Shown: positions 39,391 through 50,748 of the stretch, piece by piece
Layout of the letters: every line of letters starts with the position of its first letter
How positions within the stretch are numbered: the stretch's first letter is position 1
Assembly (NCBI RefSeq): GCF_031755915.1
Contig: NC_083390.1
Coordinates: forward strand, 17,701,001-17,765,000
Direction of reading: 5' to 3'
Length of the DNA: 64,000 nucleotides
From: Ziziphus jujuba
Taxonomy: Eukaryota > Streptophyta > Magnoliopsida > Rosales > Rhamnaceae
Position numbers and translations under genes: made by a program
Notes under the pieces: model-generated
Seen by the model: the letters and a program-made list of their open reading frames with translations, nothing else
Told to the model about the DNA's origin: nothing
Database searches by the model: none

Positions 39391-39726
39391 TATTTTTCTT
39401 CTAATAAAAATTCAAAGATATTTTTTTCCCATGTTTTTCCTTTCTCTGAGAAAATTAAATTTTCATAATGCTGTTAAAAAATTAAAATTAGCGGTAAAAA
39501 TACAAAATGCATCGAAAGTCGGCTTAAAAAGAAAAAGAAAAAAAGAAAAAAAAAAAAAACATCTTGTAGCTGAGTGTTGAATAACTGTCTGAATTGGACT
39601 TTGGGCCAAACAGACAAATGGATCTGTCCATTCCGGAATTCCAATGGGCTTAAAATTTCTTATCCCATCCAAAATTCAAAAAGACAATTTTGGATGAGAT
39701 TGGAGGCTATTATTGCCATTTTGTGA

Positions 39727-39763
<37 letters not shown>

Positions 39764-42700
39764 AAATTGGCTTTTTATGAATATTGCAGTGCCATTCTTA
39801 CTTTAAAAAATAAAAATAAAAAAAAAGCGAGATTCTTTTCCAACTTGTACACCTATCAAAATTCCTTTCCTCATCACAAATGGACTCTTTCTTTTTGAAA
39901 TCGTTGATAATTCCTTTCTACGAATTCATCTACTCATTTCAAATTCCCAGTTACAAAATATAACATATATATTCACCAAAAAAATATATGAATGACATAA
40001 TTTAATAACTATTTTTTTATTCTTAAAATTTTCTCCACAACCTTATACTATGGTAAGTGATGCATCTACCAGACTACCACTAATAATAAGTTAAAAACAA
40101 GTGTGATTACATTTCACCTTTGTCCTATACCATATTTTGCACTTTATATTTTAAACCATAAAAATTACTTTTGCATCATAAACTATTGTTTTTTTTATTT
40201 ATTGGATTTTTAGTATAGTCATGCATATCTACATATGAACTTCATAAAACTTATTATAAATTATATTTAAAAATTATTTTATTTTATTTTTACATCCTTA
40301 CATGATTGGACTAAATTGATATTAAACTCAATAGTTTATAGGGGCATCTAAGGGCTTTTTTAGTTTGTAGGTAACTCAATATGTTATTCAAAAATACGGT
40401 AAAACTTCCTTATAATAATACTTTATAATGGAATAACTTCTTTTTAATTATAAAAAAAAAAAAACTTTTATCCCAACTTGATCAAATTATAAAGAAAAAT
40501 AAACTTTATATTATAATAAATTATAAGTTAAAATATATGGTACGTAACATTAAAGATTTTCCTTAAGATAAAAATATTTACATAAAGTTGTTTGAAACAT
40601 TAATTTATTTTTTAGAGTTGTTAAAACCTTTATGAACTTACAAGTATGTAATAACTCACTAGTATAGACATTTGAAGTCAAAATGTTTTCATTTTCTTAA
40701 GCATGTGTTAGAGTTTCTTGCGAGCAAACTTTTTTGTATTTTCATAATATCATTCTCAAGATTATATTTAATATTAAATTAATCTATTTACAAATTTGTT
40801 TCCTAATAAAGAAAATGCATAACTTAATTAATTAAGGATTGTATAGGATGTGTTAGACAATGAAATTTTAATGACACATCCACTGAGTTATAACTTTTTC
40901 ATATTTATAAAATGAAGGAAATCAAAAAGTTAGATGGTTTGTAAAAAAACCCATTCCTTGACCAATATTTGTATATTATATATTTCCAAAATAAAAATAT
41001 TTATATATTTATACGCATTTAAACATGGTAGGGTTTGGTAGTGCAGTATTTTTGTCTTGTATTGGGTAGGAGAGGTTTACTGTGTATTTGATGGAGCCTC
41101 CACCAAGGGACAATGGGTACCTTACAGCATACCACTAATCTTATAAATTCCATACAAAATGGAACACATATATTTTATTTGACCCATATATATATATATA
41201 TATATATACACATAAAATGAAACCCTCTCTATCTGTCCCTTCCTCGTGTTTTATTCAATCTCTTTTTAAGAGGCTCATTGCTGTCTCTGAACAACTTTTG
41301 TGCACATCACACAAATATGTCTGGTTTAAGCTTGTCATAAAATATCCAAAATATTTCTTTTTCCGATTCGTTCTCTACAATTTCTTTACTTATTTATTTT
41401 CATTGTAATAAAATTTACTGATTTCTTCAAATCCATTCGAATTCAAATGCTCTAAATCATTAAGTTCATTTATCATTTATCAAATTTAAAATACTCTAAG
41501 TAATTCTAAATAATTAAGCTTGTTTATCTTTGATTTATATCATTATTGAAGCTTGATTGGTTAAAGAGTTGGGCAGTAAATTTAGAAAACAGACTTATCA
41601 AGATCCATCCAAATAACAGCGCATTTCGGCCCACCGAGGCCCAAAACCCCACATCCTACAGCCTCCCCCACTTATTTTGGAAAAAAAAAAAAAAAATCAT
41701 TTTTATTTGTAATTTTAAAATAAAATCTAAAAGCTATGTCAATAGAAAAAGGGAATTGGAAGGAAAGTTTTTAAATCATTTAATGACAATGAAAGTATTT
41801 GGTAGATAAAATATCTTGAAAATAATAGAAGTAATCAAAAGACTTTTTATAAAGTTGCACTTCTATGTCCAACTTGAAAGATTTTTTATGGTTTTATTTT
41901 TAAATGAGACTTTCTGAAATTCTAAATTCTTTTTATGATATTCTTCAAGTATATTTTTATAAGCATTTTGAATTCATTTTATTAAAGTTTCTTGATACTT
42001 TAAATTCATATTTTTTAAATTTGTGAGGATATGAAAAAATAGTTTTTTTTTTTTTTGTTGCTCCAAAATAAAAAAGTAGTAGATTTGTGCTTCAAGGATT
42101 GGTGCAATCTTTTTTTTTTTTTAATTTTTTCAGAAATTTATTTCTTCATTGGTATGGAGAATTTACGATTCCTTATATTAGATCTTTTTAAGAGTTTGGC
42201 AAGGTACGTAATTGAGAATTGATGTTTGAATCGATAAAATGGCAAGATGTTGTCAAGTCTTCTAGAAAAGAAATGACACTTTTTTAGTTTGGGTAGAATA
42301 AGGCTATGCTTTCCATGGCAAAGAAAATATTGGTTATAATATGGACAACGATATATATGCCTCTTATGTAATTAAATCTGAAATTAAACTTAAATATTAG
42401 ATCATTTTAAACCAAAAAAAAAAGTTTATAGCATATGAAATTCTCACGTTTTAAACTTTTTGGAGCGGTTTTCTTTATTTTAAAATTATATATTTGCTAA
42501 GTAAAAACAAAAAAGAAAAAGACGAAAACTCCATACATTATTTGATAGAATAAAAATATATTTACCTACATATTACGAGATCCAATTAATTATCATTTTA
42601 TCAATACTTGGCTTTTTCCTCAAATTTTTCTCCCCACAACTAAAAAATTAAACCAACCTTGTTTTTACTATATAAGATAAGACAATAATTAATTTATTTT

Positions 42701-43040
42701 TATTTGTAATTGATCTTCAACTAACATAGTAATTCATATTAATTTGGTGAAAATTAGAAAGATAATAAAAAGGCCAATTTACAAATGAGCAAAAGTAAAA
42801 TATAATAATAATAATTATAATAATAAAAATGGAAAGGGCAAAAAAAAGAAAAAAAGGAATAGAATAAAGGCAAAGTGGAGTGGTGTGCTTGAAATGGAAT
42901 ACGCGAGAAAAAAACAAAAAAATAAAAAGACTACAAACAAAATAATAAAAAGAAAAAAAGAGAGAGAGAAAAGAGGATAAGAGAGAAAGAGAAAAAGGAG
43001 GGGGTAAAAATGTAAATTCAAGGGAACATGTGAAATTGGG

Positions 43041-43400
43041 CTGTGAGAGAGAGAGAGAGAGAGAGAGATATAATCTTTTGGGTTTAGATTTTTCCTTATT
43101 TTAAAGTGACAACTATATGTTTGATAGATACCCCATTTTTAGCTCTCTCTCTTTCTCTCTCTCTCATTTTTAGGGCTTTCTCTCTCCTCTCTCTCTTTCT
43201 CATAGGTTTCTCTCTCCTCTCTCCTCTCTCTTTCTTTCTTTCTTTCTCTCTCTCTCTCTCTCTATCTCACAGGTTTCTCTCTCCTCTCTCCTCTCTCTCT
43301 CCAGAAGGGCAAAACCCTAAAGAGCCGTTTACACCCACCTAAGTAAGTTTTCTCTCTCCTCTCTGTCTCTCTCTTTCTCTCTCTCTTTCCATCTCTTTCT
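43041..43400 (+). promoter_or_regulatory. GA/CT-repeat promoter and leader of the BPC gene
   Basis: A (GA)n run at about 43045-43068 is followed by long CT-rich tracts (43142-43303 and 43349-43407), ending in a leader that contains AAAACCCTAA at 43311. BASIC PENTACYSTEINE proteins bind GA/CT repeats, so this tract could let the encoded protein act on its own gene (inference). The tract also generates spurious SLSLSL frames. Confidence 0.6.
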
Positions 43401-44094
43401 CTTTCTAAAGTTTGAATATATGGGTCCTTTGTACTATTAAACTTGTCATTTGCATTTTTTTTTTGCTTATTTATTTATTTATTTTTGAAAGCTCGGATTT
43501 GAATTTTGTAAATATGTGATTTTTTTTTTCTTTGTTTTGTTGGTCTTTCTTCTTCTATGATGTGCTTAGATCTGAGATTCGGAATTCTCAGATTCCGAAA
43601 ACCCTGTTTCTTATCCTTGAAATTGTGGATCTGGGCTCCTGTATTTTTGTTTGGGATCTGAGAAAAATGTAGGAAATATAAAGAAATTTTGGATTTTGGA
43701 ATTTACGATGTTATTGTTCTGAGAAATCGATGGATCTTCCATTTTAGGACCACCAACCCAAATCGGAAATGGGAAATCTTTCGCATATATACATTTGATG
43801 GAATTGATCTGGGATTTTGTTTTAGGATTGTTCTGTTTCCTTCGTTTTCTTAGAAGCCAAACAAAGGGCTGATCTTGGAATTCGGTTTGGAGAGGATATA
43901 TTTGATGCATCGCAATATGTTTTTAATTTAACCCGTGCTCTGTTTTTCGTTTGTGCACAATGTTTTCTGTCTCCTTTTCCGTAGTCTCAAAGGGCTATCT
44001 GGTGGGAAAATTTATAATTTATCCTAATGCTTTTGTTAATGGAACAAACATTACAATGCCTTTAATTTCCACTGTTTCTCCAATTGATCTATAG
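43343..44094 (+). other. Leader (5' UTR) intron of the BPC gene
   Basis: Donor CTAA/GTAAGTTTT at 43343 and acceptor TTGATCTATAG at 44094, only five bases before the ATG. Leader introns are usual in class I BPC genes. Borders are inferred from sequence without transcript support. Confidence 0.6.
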
Positions 44095-44099
44095 CTTTC

Positions 44100-44936
44100 A
44101 TGGATGACGATGCGTTGAACATGCGAAACTGGGGTTATTATGAACCATCTTTCAAAGGCCATCTTGGCCTGCAGCTCATGTCAAGCATGGCAGAGCGTGA
44201 CACAAAAGCTTTTCTACCTGGACGTGATCCTACCGTCATGGTTAGCGCCAATGCTACCTTTCATCCACGGGATTGTGTTGTATCGGATGCTCCTGTCCCA
44301 ATGAACTATGTGAGGGACAGCTGGGTTAACCAGAGAGATAAGTTTCTCAACATGTTGCCTGCGAATCCCAACTATGGTGTTATTCCGGAGACGTCGGGAG
44401 CTCACTCGTTGCAGATGCTACAGCCACCTGATACGTCAAGGGATGAGAGGGTGGGAAGAATTGAAGAGCCTGTTGTTAACAAGGAAAGTGGCCCATCAAA
44501 GAAAAGACAGAATGGAGGTGCTTCAAAAGCCCCAAAAGTGAAAAAACCGAGGAAGTCTAAGGATAATAACAATGCTTCGGTTCCTCGTGTGAAGCCAGCA
44601 AAGAAGAGTATGGATGTTGTCATAAATGGGATTGATATGGACATTTCAGGCATTCCAATTCCAGTTTGCTCATGCACCGGGACTCCGCAGCAGTGTTATA
44701 GGTGGGGCTGTGGAGGTTGGCAATCAGCTTGTTGCACAACAAATATTTCAGTGTATCCTTTGCCAATGAGCACCAAAAGGCGTGGTGCTAGGATAGCTGG
44801 AAGAAAAATGAGCCAAGGTGCTTTTAAGAAGGTATTAGAGAAACTTGCAGCTGAAGGTTATAATTTTGCTACCCCGATTGATCTGAGGACTCACTGGGCG
44901 AGACATGGTACCAACAAGTTCGTCACTATCAGGTAG
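44100..44936 (+). CDS. BPC1-like: Class I BASIC PENTACYSTEINE (BPC1/2/3-type) GAGA-binding transcription factor
   Basis: Single coding exon, 278 residues. The class I N-terminus is present (MDDDALNMRNWGYYEP and FKGHLGLQLMSSMAERD, residues 1-35). A basic middle region (about 133-169, KKRQ, KVKKPRKSK, KPAKKS) carries nuclear signals. The C-terminal DNA-binding domain of about 170-278 has the cysteines C190, C192, C199, C204 and C211/C212, then YPLPMSTKRRGARIAGRKMS, the HGTNK box and VTIR at the end. The domain is complete. BPC proteins bind GA-rich elements and regulate homeotic and meristem genes, partly by recruiting Polycomb. The ATG lies five bases after a predicted leader intron. Confidence 0.95.
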   Translation: MDDDALNMRNWGYYEPSFKGHLGLQLMSSMAERDTKAFLPGRDPTVMVSANATFHPRDCVVSDAPVPMNYVRDSWVNQRDKFLNMLPANPNYGVIPETSGAHSLQMLQPPDTSRDERVGRIEEPVVNKESGPSKKRQNGGASKAPKVKKPRKSKDNNNASVPRVKPAKKSMDVVINGIDMDISGIPIPVCSCTGTPQQCYRWGCGGWQSACCTTNISVYPLPMSTKRRGARIAGRKMSQGAFKKVLEKLAAEGYNFATPIDLRTHWARHGTNKFVTIR

Positions 44937-47622
44937 ATTTACATTGTTGGTACCTTTAGTGGGAGACTTCAATTGCATTCGGTCTGTTTCCCCTGTATAT
45001 ATATATCTATGGCCTTTTGCAGAGATCATTCTGATACTTTGTAGTCGTTGAATTTTCAGTCATGACTGATGATACTTGTTTTTGAAATTTGGAATGGTTC
45101 TTTTGTTAAATTTTTATTTCGGCTTATGATAAGGGTTGACTCTTATGGCCACCAAGACTTATGTGGATGAGTTCTCATTTATTGGATTGATTTTGGATAA
45201 TATTCATCCTACCATTAATCTAATGTGCAACCAAATGCTTTTTTTATATGGATCTTTAGGCTAGCTTGTAATGTGTGCGATCAAAGTTTTGTTGCCTACT
45301 TGCATACATATGAGTAGAAACTGAAGTATGTATTATGCTTTCATATTTAGTTCTAGGAAGGGAATTTGACAATTTATTGTGTGAAGTTCAAAATTTTGTC
45401 CACCATTTCTTTGGTTCTACCATTGATGTTACTGGTATATGTCGTCTAAATATGATGTAACTATAAACTTATGCATTCATTTTTCTATATTACCTTTGGA
45501 ATCTAATTTATGCTGGTCGTGTTGGAATCTTGTGAGGAAATTTCATTTTTCCCAATTTTTGGTTTGAAAGTTTGTGTTTTTGTGTGGAAATTATGAAGCT
45601 TTGTAAATTTAAAATGACAGTTAATGTATTTCTTCCATGTTTTCTACTTTTACTGAAAACCTTGAACCTGAATTGGTTACGTTGTTTTTGAAAATGTTGA
45701 TTACATTACTCTGGCCTTCCATACCTATTTGTTAATGAATGTTAAATTCATATATTCCCTTAAGTTAAAAGTAGCACCGTATAGAGTTGTTCTGTGACTT
45801 TCATACCGGCTCCTTTTTACAGTTTTTAGCTGCTTTTATTTTGCCTTGTTATTTACCATTTTTAAAGTCAATGTGGTAAAACAGAGTTCGTATAGAGTTT
45901 TATTAACGTGAAAGATTTTCAAATATTATGGGGTTATATATGTTTGAGGGTTTGGGAAAAGGGGTGTGAGACAGAAACTGGTGTGCATTTGTTTTTAGTT
46001 TTGTTAGGAATGTTGCAATTTTGGTTCTAAGGGGTTGCCAATGGACAATAGATGATGCACTTTTGCTTTCCAAGCTAGTTGTTTGATATATATTTGTTCC
46101 TGAAAACAATCTGTATCTTAACTTGTAACTTTATAGGACTCCTTGGTTTTTCTGATGCTTTAAGCAATCTGATAATTTGTTGTTGTTGACGTTCCGGAGG
46201 TTGATTAGACCTGAATCGAAGAATCAAAATTTTGACAATGACCCAACTGAACCTTTTGGTGCAAATATGAGCATTATTAGTGTAAGCAATCCTTCAACTT
46301 CTTATAAACACAGAAAATCAACAATTAAAGTTTTGGCTTGTTTAAGCTTTAAATTTTTTAATTTGCAAAGACAGATTGAGCTTCGTTTTGTTACTTGCTT
46401 TTCAAGAAAGTGAGATTTCCGCTGCCATTATCGCAAAACTCAAGAGAGGCTTATTTCATAAGAAATTATCTACGGTTTTGATTCAAGACCAGCAGAAACA
46501 GAGCAAAATTGAAAAGAAAAATCCATTCTTTTTCTTCCCTGGTCCTTCAAGCAAAAGCAAAAAGATAAATTCATGGAAAATTTGACATCCCAAAGAGGAA
46601 GATAAATCGCAGTCCGGAAAACAATTTCTGTTCTCATCCACTAAAGACCGCTCTATTCTTAGTCGAAGTGTTACCAAAACTAAGTAAATCAAGTGCAACG
46701 TAATTTCTAGAGGACCAATTACTTTAGTATACCACCCTTTGAGCAAGTTCATTACATGTTTCGAAACAAAAACATGCCAGTCGATCTTTGAAAGCCGATC
46801 TCGCAGAGCAATGATCATCACATTGATCATTTTGTATACTTGTATAGCAAAAGCAACCTCATGTTGGTGCTGACTGAATAAATAAACTCTCTCTTCTACA
46901 TATCAATTTCCAGGACAATGAAAAGCTTCCCTTTGGCCAATTGTAGCTAAAAGCTAACTTTTGGATTAATTGTTGAAACTGAAAATGGGGCGAAAGTCTA
47001 TTTTAGATCCCTAAAACTAGCAAAGAAAAATACTCCTATTTTCCAAATAATTAAAATTATTCAATATCTATAATAACCGCCATTTAATTTCTTCAGATTT
47101 TAACATATAAAATAAATATAAATTTATGATTTTTATATGTTGGCATTTTATTAATTTAAATTTTGTTTTAGTTCGAAAATTCTTCACTTCCTTTCTTCAT
47201 CTTAGTTTGCAACTCAGCAAAACTTAAAAACTTTAAAGAAGAAAATTAGAAAGTTGAGTTCCAAATTTCCTTAAATAAGCAAAAATTAAAAAGTTTTTTT
47301 TCATACGCATTCTTTCTTTTTTTTTTTTTTTCGATACAGGCGCAAGAGCTAGAGATATTAGACATAGATGTCGCAAGTAATTTGGCACTAACAAGCACAA
47401 CAACAGTGAATAATAGAAACCAAGCTAATTAAAATAAAATAAAATAAATCATGAATAGGGAATTTGTGAAAAAGAGGAATATATATAAATATATAATTAT
47501 ATATTTAATTAAATCCAAAAATTTTGATGTGGCATTGATTAAGTTTTTTTTATAATTAAAAAAAAAAAAGAAAAAAGAAAAAAGTGGTGGTGCAACATTC
47601 GAGATTCAGAATTTTTCTTACA
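44937..47622. other. Intergenic DNA between convergent BPC and ANTH genes
   Basis: The left part includes the BPC 3' UTR. Short frames on both strands between 45900 and 46830 overlap one another and show no domain. It is less AT-rich and less repetitive than other gaps, but no gene can be supported. Confidence 0.5.
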
Positions 47623-48786
47623 CTAGAAACTAATTAAATCTGGAAAATGATGAAGTTGTTTATTTTCTGGTGCATAAGATGCTGCAAATGGATCTTTACT
47701 ATTTGCACCATTATTCATACTTACACCATCTTCATCATGATCATCAAAAACCTCCCATTTATCTGTAATTATCGTCGTCATAACCCTCTCTGTACCGAAG
47801 TTGCTTATCGGTCTCACGACGATGGCCATATCTTTGATGTCGTCCAAAATTTCATATCCCTCTTCCAACAGCATCAATTCCTTATCATTACAATTTCCAT
47901 TGACGATCTTCTCTACCTCACGAATATCTTCATCACGTATTTGCTCAATTTTGGGACACTCAGACTCTTTGATAACACCGAAATCGGTGCAAAAAACGAA
48001 GTAAAGAGAGAGTTTCTCACCTTGAGCTTTAGCTTTCTGAAGAATTTCAAGAGCCATTGAAGCTTCTTCTTTGTTTCGACTGGGTGGTGATGAATGAATT
48101 CTCAAAAGATCTTGATCGATCCCTCTGCATATGGTGGTGTAAACCTGGGAAATCTCGGTGAGAATGCATGTCATCGCTTCCTTGATGAGGTTGATCCTCA
48201 TATTTTTTGGGTCTTCGGGTTTGATCTGAATCAGCGAATCCAAGAAAGCTTGCAATTTCATAAGCTTTTTGAGCTCGTCAATCAATGCTTCACGATCATC
48301 CCCTTTCTTAATCCCTTTCTTTCGTCTAGAATCCGACGAAATGAAGGCGGATTTCTGATCCAAATAAACAAAATATGCACGTACAAATGCATTGAATCCC
48401 CCGGTTTTGCTGGGTTTCGAATGTCCGTCGCTGAAAGTCGAGAGATCGAAAGGCAAACGTCCGATGAGTTTGGCGTTGGGTAGGTTGCAGCAGAAGACGC
48501 CGTGCATGAGCATCAAACCCTTTAGTGCTACGACCCAGCTCCTGGTCTTTTCCATTCTTGTGGATAACGACCAAACCAAGGGTTTCAAATGGAGTGGTGA
48601 AGTCCTAAGCCATAGATAAACTCTCTGGAAGTTCTTGAAATCGACGAAGGATTCGTCGTGGCTTGTGGCTTTGATGACGGTTGCTTCAAGATCTGGGTTT
48701 CTGTAGGAGGTTTTTTGGGATATGCTGCTAACCCATACGCTGTTCTTGTCTTTGATTGCCCCTGCAATTTTCTTCCAAAGCTTCAT
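47623..48786 (-). CDS. ANTH-domain putative clathrin assembly protein
   Basis: Single exon, 387 residues. I start at MKLWKKIAGAIKDKNSVW because this is the conserved family start; the in-frame Met 13 codons upstream precedes a poly-Lys stretch and is unlikely. The N-terminal ANTH (AP180 N-terminal homology) domain covers about residues 25-270. It includes DLEATVIKATSHDE, the helix RVYLWLRTSP, SWVVALKGLMLMHGVF and GFNAFVRAYFVYLDQKS. The family binds phosphoinositides and clathrin at the plasma membrane or endosomes during endocytosis. The protein is shorter than the large PICALM/AP180 members and lacks their long NPF/DPF-rich tail, with one DPF near the end. This fits the small subgroup annotated in Arabidopsis as At1g25240-like, which I cite from memory. 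Confidence 0.9.
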   Translation of the reverse strand: MKLWKKIAGAIKDKNSVWVSSISQKTSYRNPDLEATVIKATSHDESFVDFKNFQRVYLWLRTSPLHLKPLVWSLSTRMEKTRSWVVALKGLMLMHGVFCCNLPNAKLIGRLPFDLSTFSDGHSKPSKTGGFNAFVRAYFVYLDQKSAFISSDSRRKKGIKKGDDREALIDELKKLMKLQAFLDSLIQIKPEDPKNMRINLIKEAMTCILTEISQVYTTICRGIDQDLLRIHSSPPSRNKEEASMALEILQKAKAQGEKLSLYFVFCTDFGVIKESECPKIEQIRDEDIREVEKIVNGNCNDKELMLLEEGYEILDDIKDMAIVVRPISNFGTERVMTTIITDKWEVFDDHDEDGVSMNNGANSKDPFAASYAPENKQLHHFPDLISF

Positions 48787-49703
48787 TTTTTTTTTCTTTT
48801 TTTGTGCATTCAATAACCTCTTCAAAGGTTAAATTGATTTTTTTTTTTTTTTTTCGATTGTGAATCAGAGAGATTTCCCCATTTGATCAAAAAGATTTCA
48901 TTGTTGTAGTTCTTTCATGGGGTTTGTTTGCATTCTGTGTTTTCTTTTTTCTTCTTTTTCTCACTGATTGAGTTTTTTTGTTTGAGCAATTGGTAGTCTA
49001 TTAATTAAAAACTTGTGGATCCCAAAAAAGAAAGGAAAAAAAAAAAAAAAAAAAACCATTAACATTCTGGCATAGCCAGATTAGAGAAATGTGGTGTACG
49101 TAGCTTAATTTGTTAAGCTTTGTTTTTAACTAGAGATTTTGACGGTGATGTTTTTGTTTTTATTTTATTTTTAAATTTAGACTTTTTCAAAATTTGCTGT
49201 ATTGTACATTGTATTTGTATCGTGCCTGTCTTTCTTTTTTCTTTTTTCTTTTTTTTAAATGAAATATTGTGCCAATTAATTAAATTATATGAAGACGTGC
49301 TAATTAGATTCTATTTTAGGGCATAATAATTGGTTCATGGTTTAATGTAGTAGCTAATCTGGCACAATGTAGTGGTTCCAACTTCCAACCAATATATTCA
49401 TTTTAGGTGTGACAGTTATTTAAAAACACACTCAACTAATTTTATTTTATTCTATTTAATTTTATTTTTTATTGCCAGTCAGTGGTATATGCTAGCCGGC
49501 TGCTTCTAGGCGTATATTACACCATAATCGAATTTGTCCCATTTGCATCTCTTTAAAACTTTATAGTTTATATCTTTCTTTTTTTTCGGTTTTCAGAAAA
49601 CAAAAAAAAGTGTTTAATGATTGTATAATGATAATTAATGAAAAGAAGTGAGATAAATTTTTCTTAATTGATTGAGAGGGGAGAAGATCATAAAAAATTA
49701 ATG

Positions 49704-49738
<35 letters not shown>

Positions 49739-49793
49739 GGGTGAGAATTACAATAATTTTCTAATGTAAAAAAGGAAGCGATGGAGGGGTGGA
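48787..49793. other. Promoter side of the ANTH gene and flank of the MULE
   Basis: T-run at about 48839-48855, A-run at about 49037-49056, (TA)n at about 49709-49734. No gene. Confidence 0.5.
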
Positions 49794-49802
49794 ATCTGAA
49801 AA
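49794..49802 (+). repeat. Target-site duplication of the MULE, left copy
   Basis: ATCTGAAAA directly before the left inverted repeat. It is identical to 55071-55079, and nine bases is the standard Mutator duplication size. Confidence 0.9.
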
Positions 49803-50748
49803 GAGTTTTTTTGATAACTAACCAACTTTACAATTGCATTTTAGAAAAATAGCAAATTTTTTTATTTTTTTAAAAACTAACCAATATTTTACCCGTTTGG
49901 ACTAAAGTACCCTTATCTACAAAAGCTTTCCTTTCTTCTACACAGCCGTTCGTTCGTGGGGGTGGGGTTTATACAAAATTGTTCGTGGGGTTTCTCTAAA
50001 CTCTTTGCATCTCATCGCCTCTCACTCTCATTTTTTTGTATTTTCTCAGATTTCAAACTAAAATCAGGTAAAAATTTTATCTTTTTTCTTATTAGATGAA
50101 AGTAAGGAAATATGTATTTTTTTTGTTTTTTCTCTTTCTATTTTTTCTTGTAAGTTTTATTAGTTTATGGTTTTTTAAGCTTTTTATTTGATATGGGTAT
50201 GCAAGAAATTGATTTATGAGATGTTCTATGTGATTTTAAAGATACTTTAGGTGACATATGGTTTGAAAATGGGAGAAATTTTGTGTAAAACTGAAAAATC
50301 ACGAAAAACAGTAAAAACAGAGGAAATTTGGCGAAAAAGATGAATTTCCGCCAATTTCCTCCAATTTGTCAGTTTTCGCAAATTTCCGCCAATTTTCCGC
50401 CAATTTTCCGCCAGTTTTCCGCCATTTTTCCGCCAGTTTTCCATCAGTTTTCCGCCAGTTTTCCTCCAGTAGGAAAAAGCTATATTTGGCCCGAAAAAAA
50501 AAACAGAATCAACTTTTTTAATACAGTTAATATGTTTGTTTAATATTATTCAAAATTTTATATATTTATTGATTTAGTTTAACGTTATTCATTTAATTTT
50601 GTAGTCAAATGGAAGATGATGACATTGTAATTGCGGTTTTATACAATGGAACATTGGTACAAAATGATAGTGGTGATTGGGAATATCGAAATGGTAAAAA
50701 TGTAATGGTTTCCGTCGGCAAGAGATGCACAAAATCAGAGTTAGAGGA
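49803..50748 (+). repeat. Left terminal inverted repeat of the MULE
   Basis: Pairs with 54121-55070. In order it holds the outer end, a CT-rich leader around 49930-50060 (CCGTTCGTTCGTGGGGGTGG), a likely donor CAG/GTAAAA at 50068, a minisatellite at 50344-50469, a likely acceptor TTTTGTAG at 50604, the ATG at 50609, and coding sequence up to TTAGAGGA at 50748, where similarity stops. Confidence 0.9.
50344..50469 (+). repeat. Subterminal minisatellite of the MULE (left copy)
   Basis: About eleven head-to-tail copies of an 11-base motif, consensus TTTTCCGCCAG/AT (variants TTTCCTCCAAT, TTTTCCATCAG). It lies in the predicted leader intron. Its mirror is at 54396-54529. It also produces the spurious QFSAxFPPV reading frame. 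Subterminal arrays in transposons are often transposase-binding sites (inference). Confidence 0.85.

Larger units (their letters stand above)
37848..43040. other. AT-rich intergenic region between MS1 and the BPC gene
   Basis: The left few hundred bases are the MS1 promoter side. Contents: (TA)n near 38449-38464, tandem duplications at 38855-38970 and 39010-39390, a 32-base T-run at about 39731-39762, and (TA)n at about 41188-41207. No frame with a recognisable domain. Confidence 0.55.

Noticed and set aside
43106..43342. 78-residue SLSLSL-rich frame upstream of the BPC gene
   Set aside because: Direct product of the CT repeats in the leader; no domain.
46177..46830. Three short overlapping frames on both strands between the BPC and ANTH genes
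   Set aside because: No domain, splice pattern or codon signal; they overlap each other on opposite strands.
48787..48825. In-frame upstream Met for the ANTH protein
   Set aside because: The extra 13 residues are mostly poly-Lys from an A-run, and the family start MKLWKK is at 48786.
50344..50469. Regularly spaced short repeats resembling a CRISPR array
   Set aside because: Units are head-to-tail with no unique spacers, in a plant nuclear transposon; it is a minisatellite.
50328..50543. 71-residue frame rich in QFSAxFPPV repeats (and its mirror at 54326-54541)
   Set aside because: It is the translation of the TTTTCCGCC minisatellite inside the predicted leader intron of the MULE, and its mirror copy exists only because of the inverted repeat.
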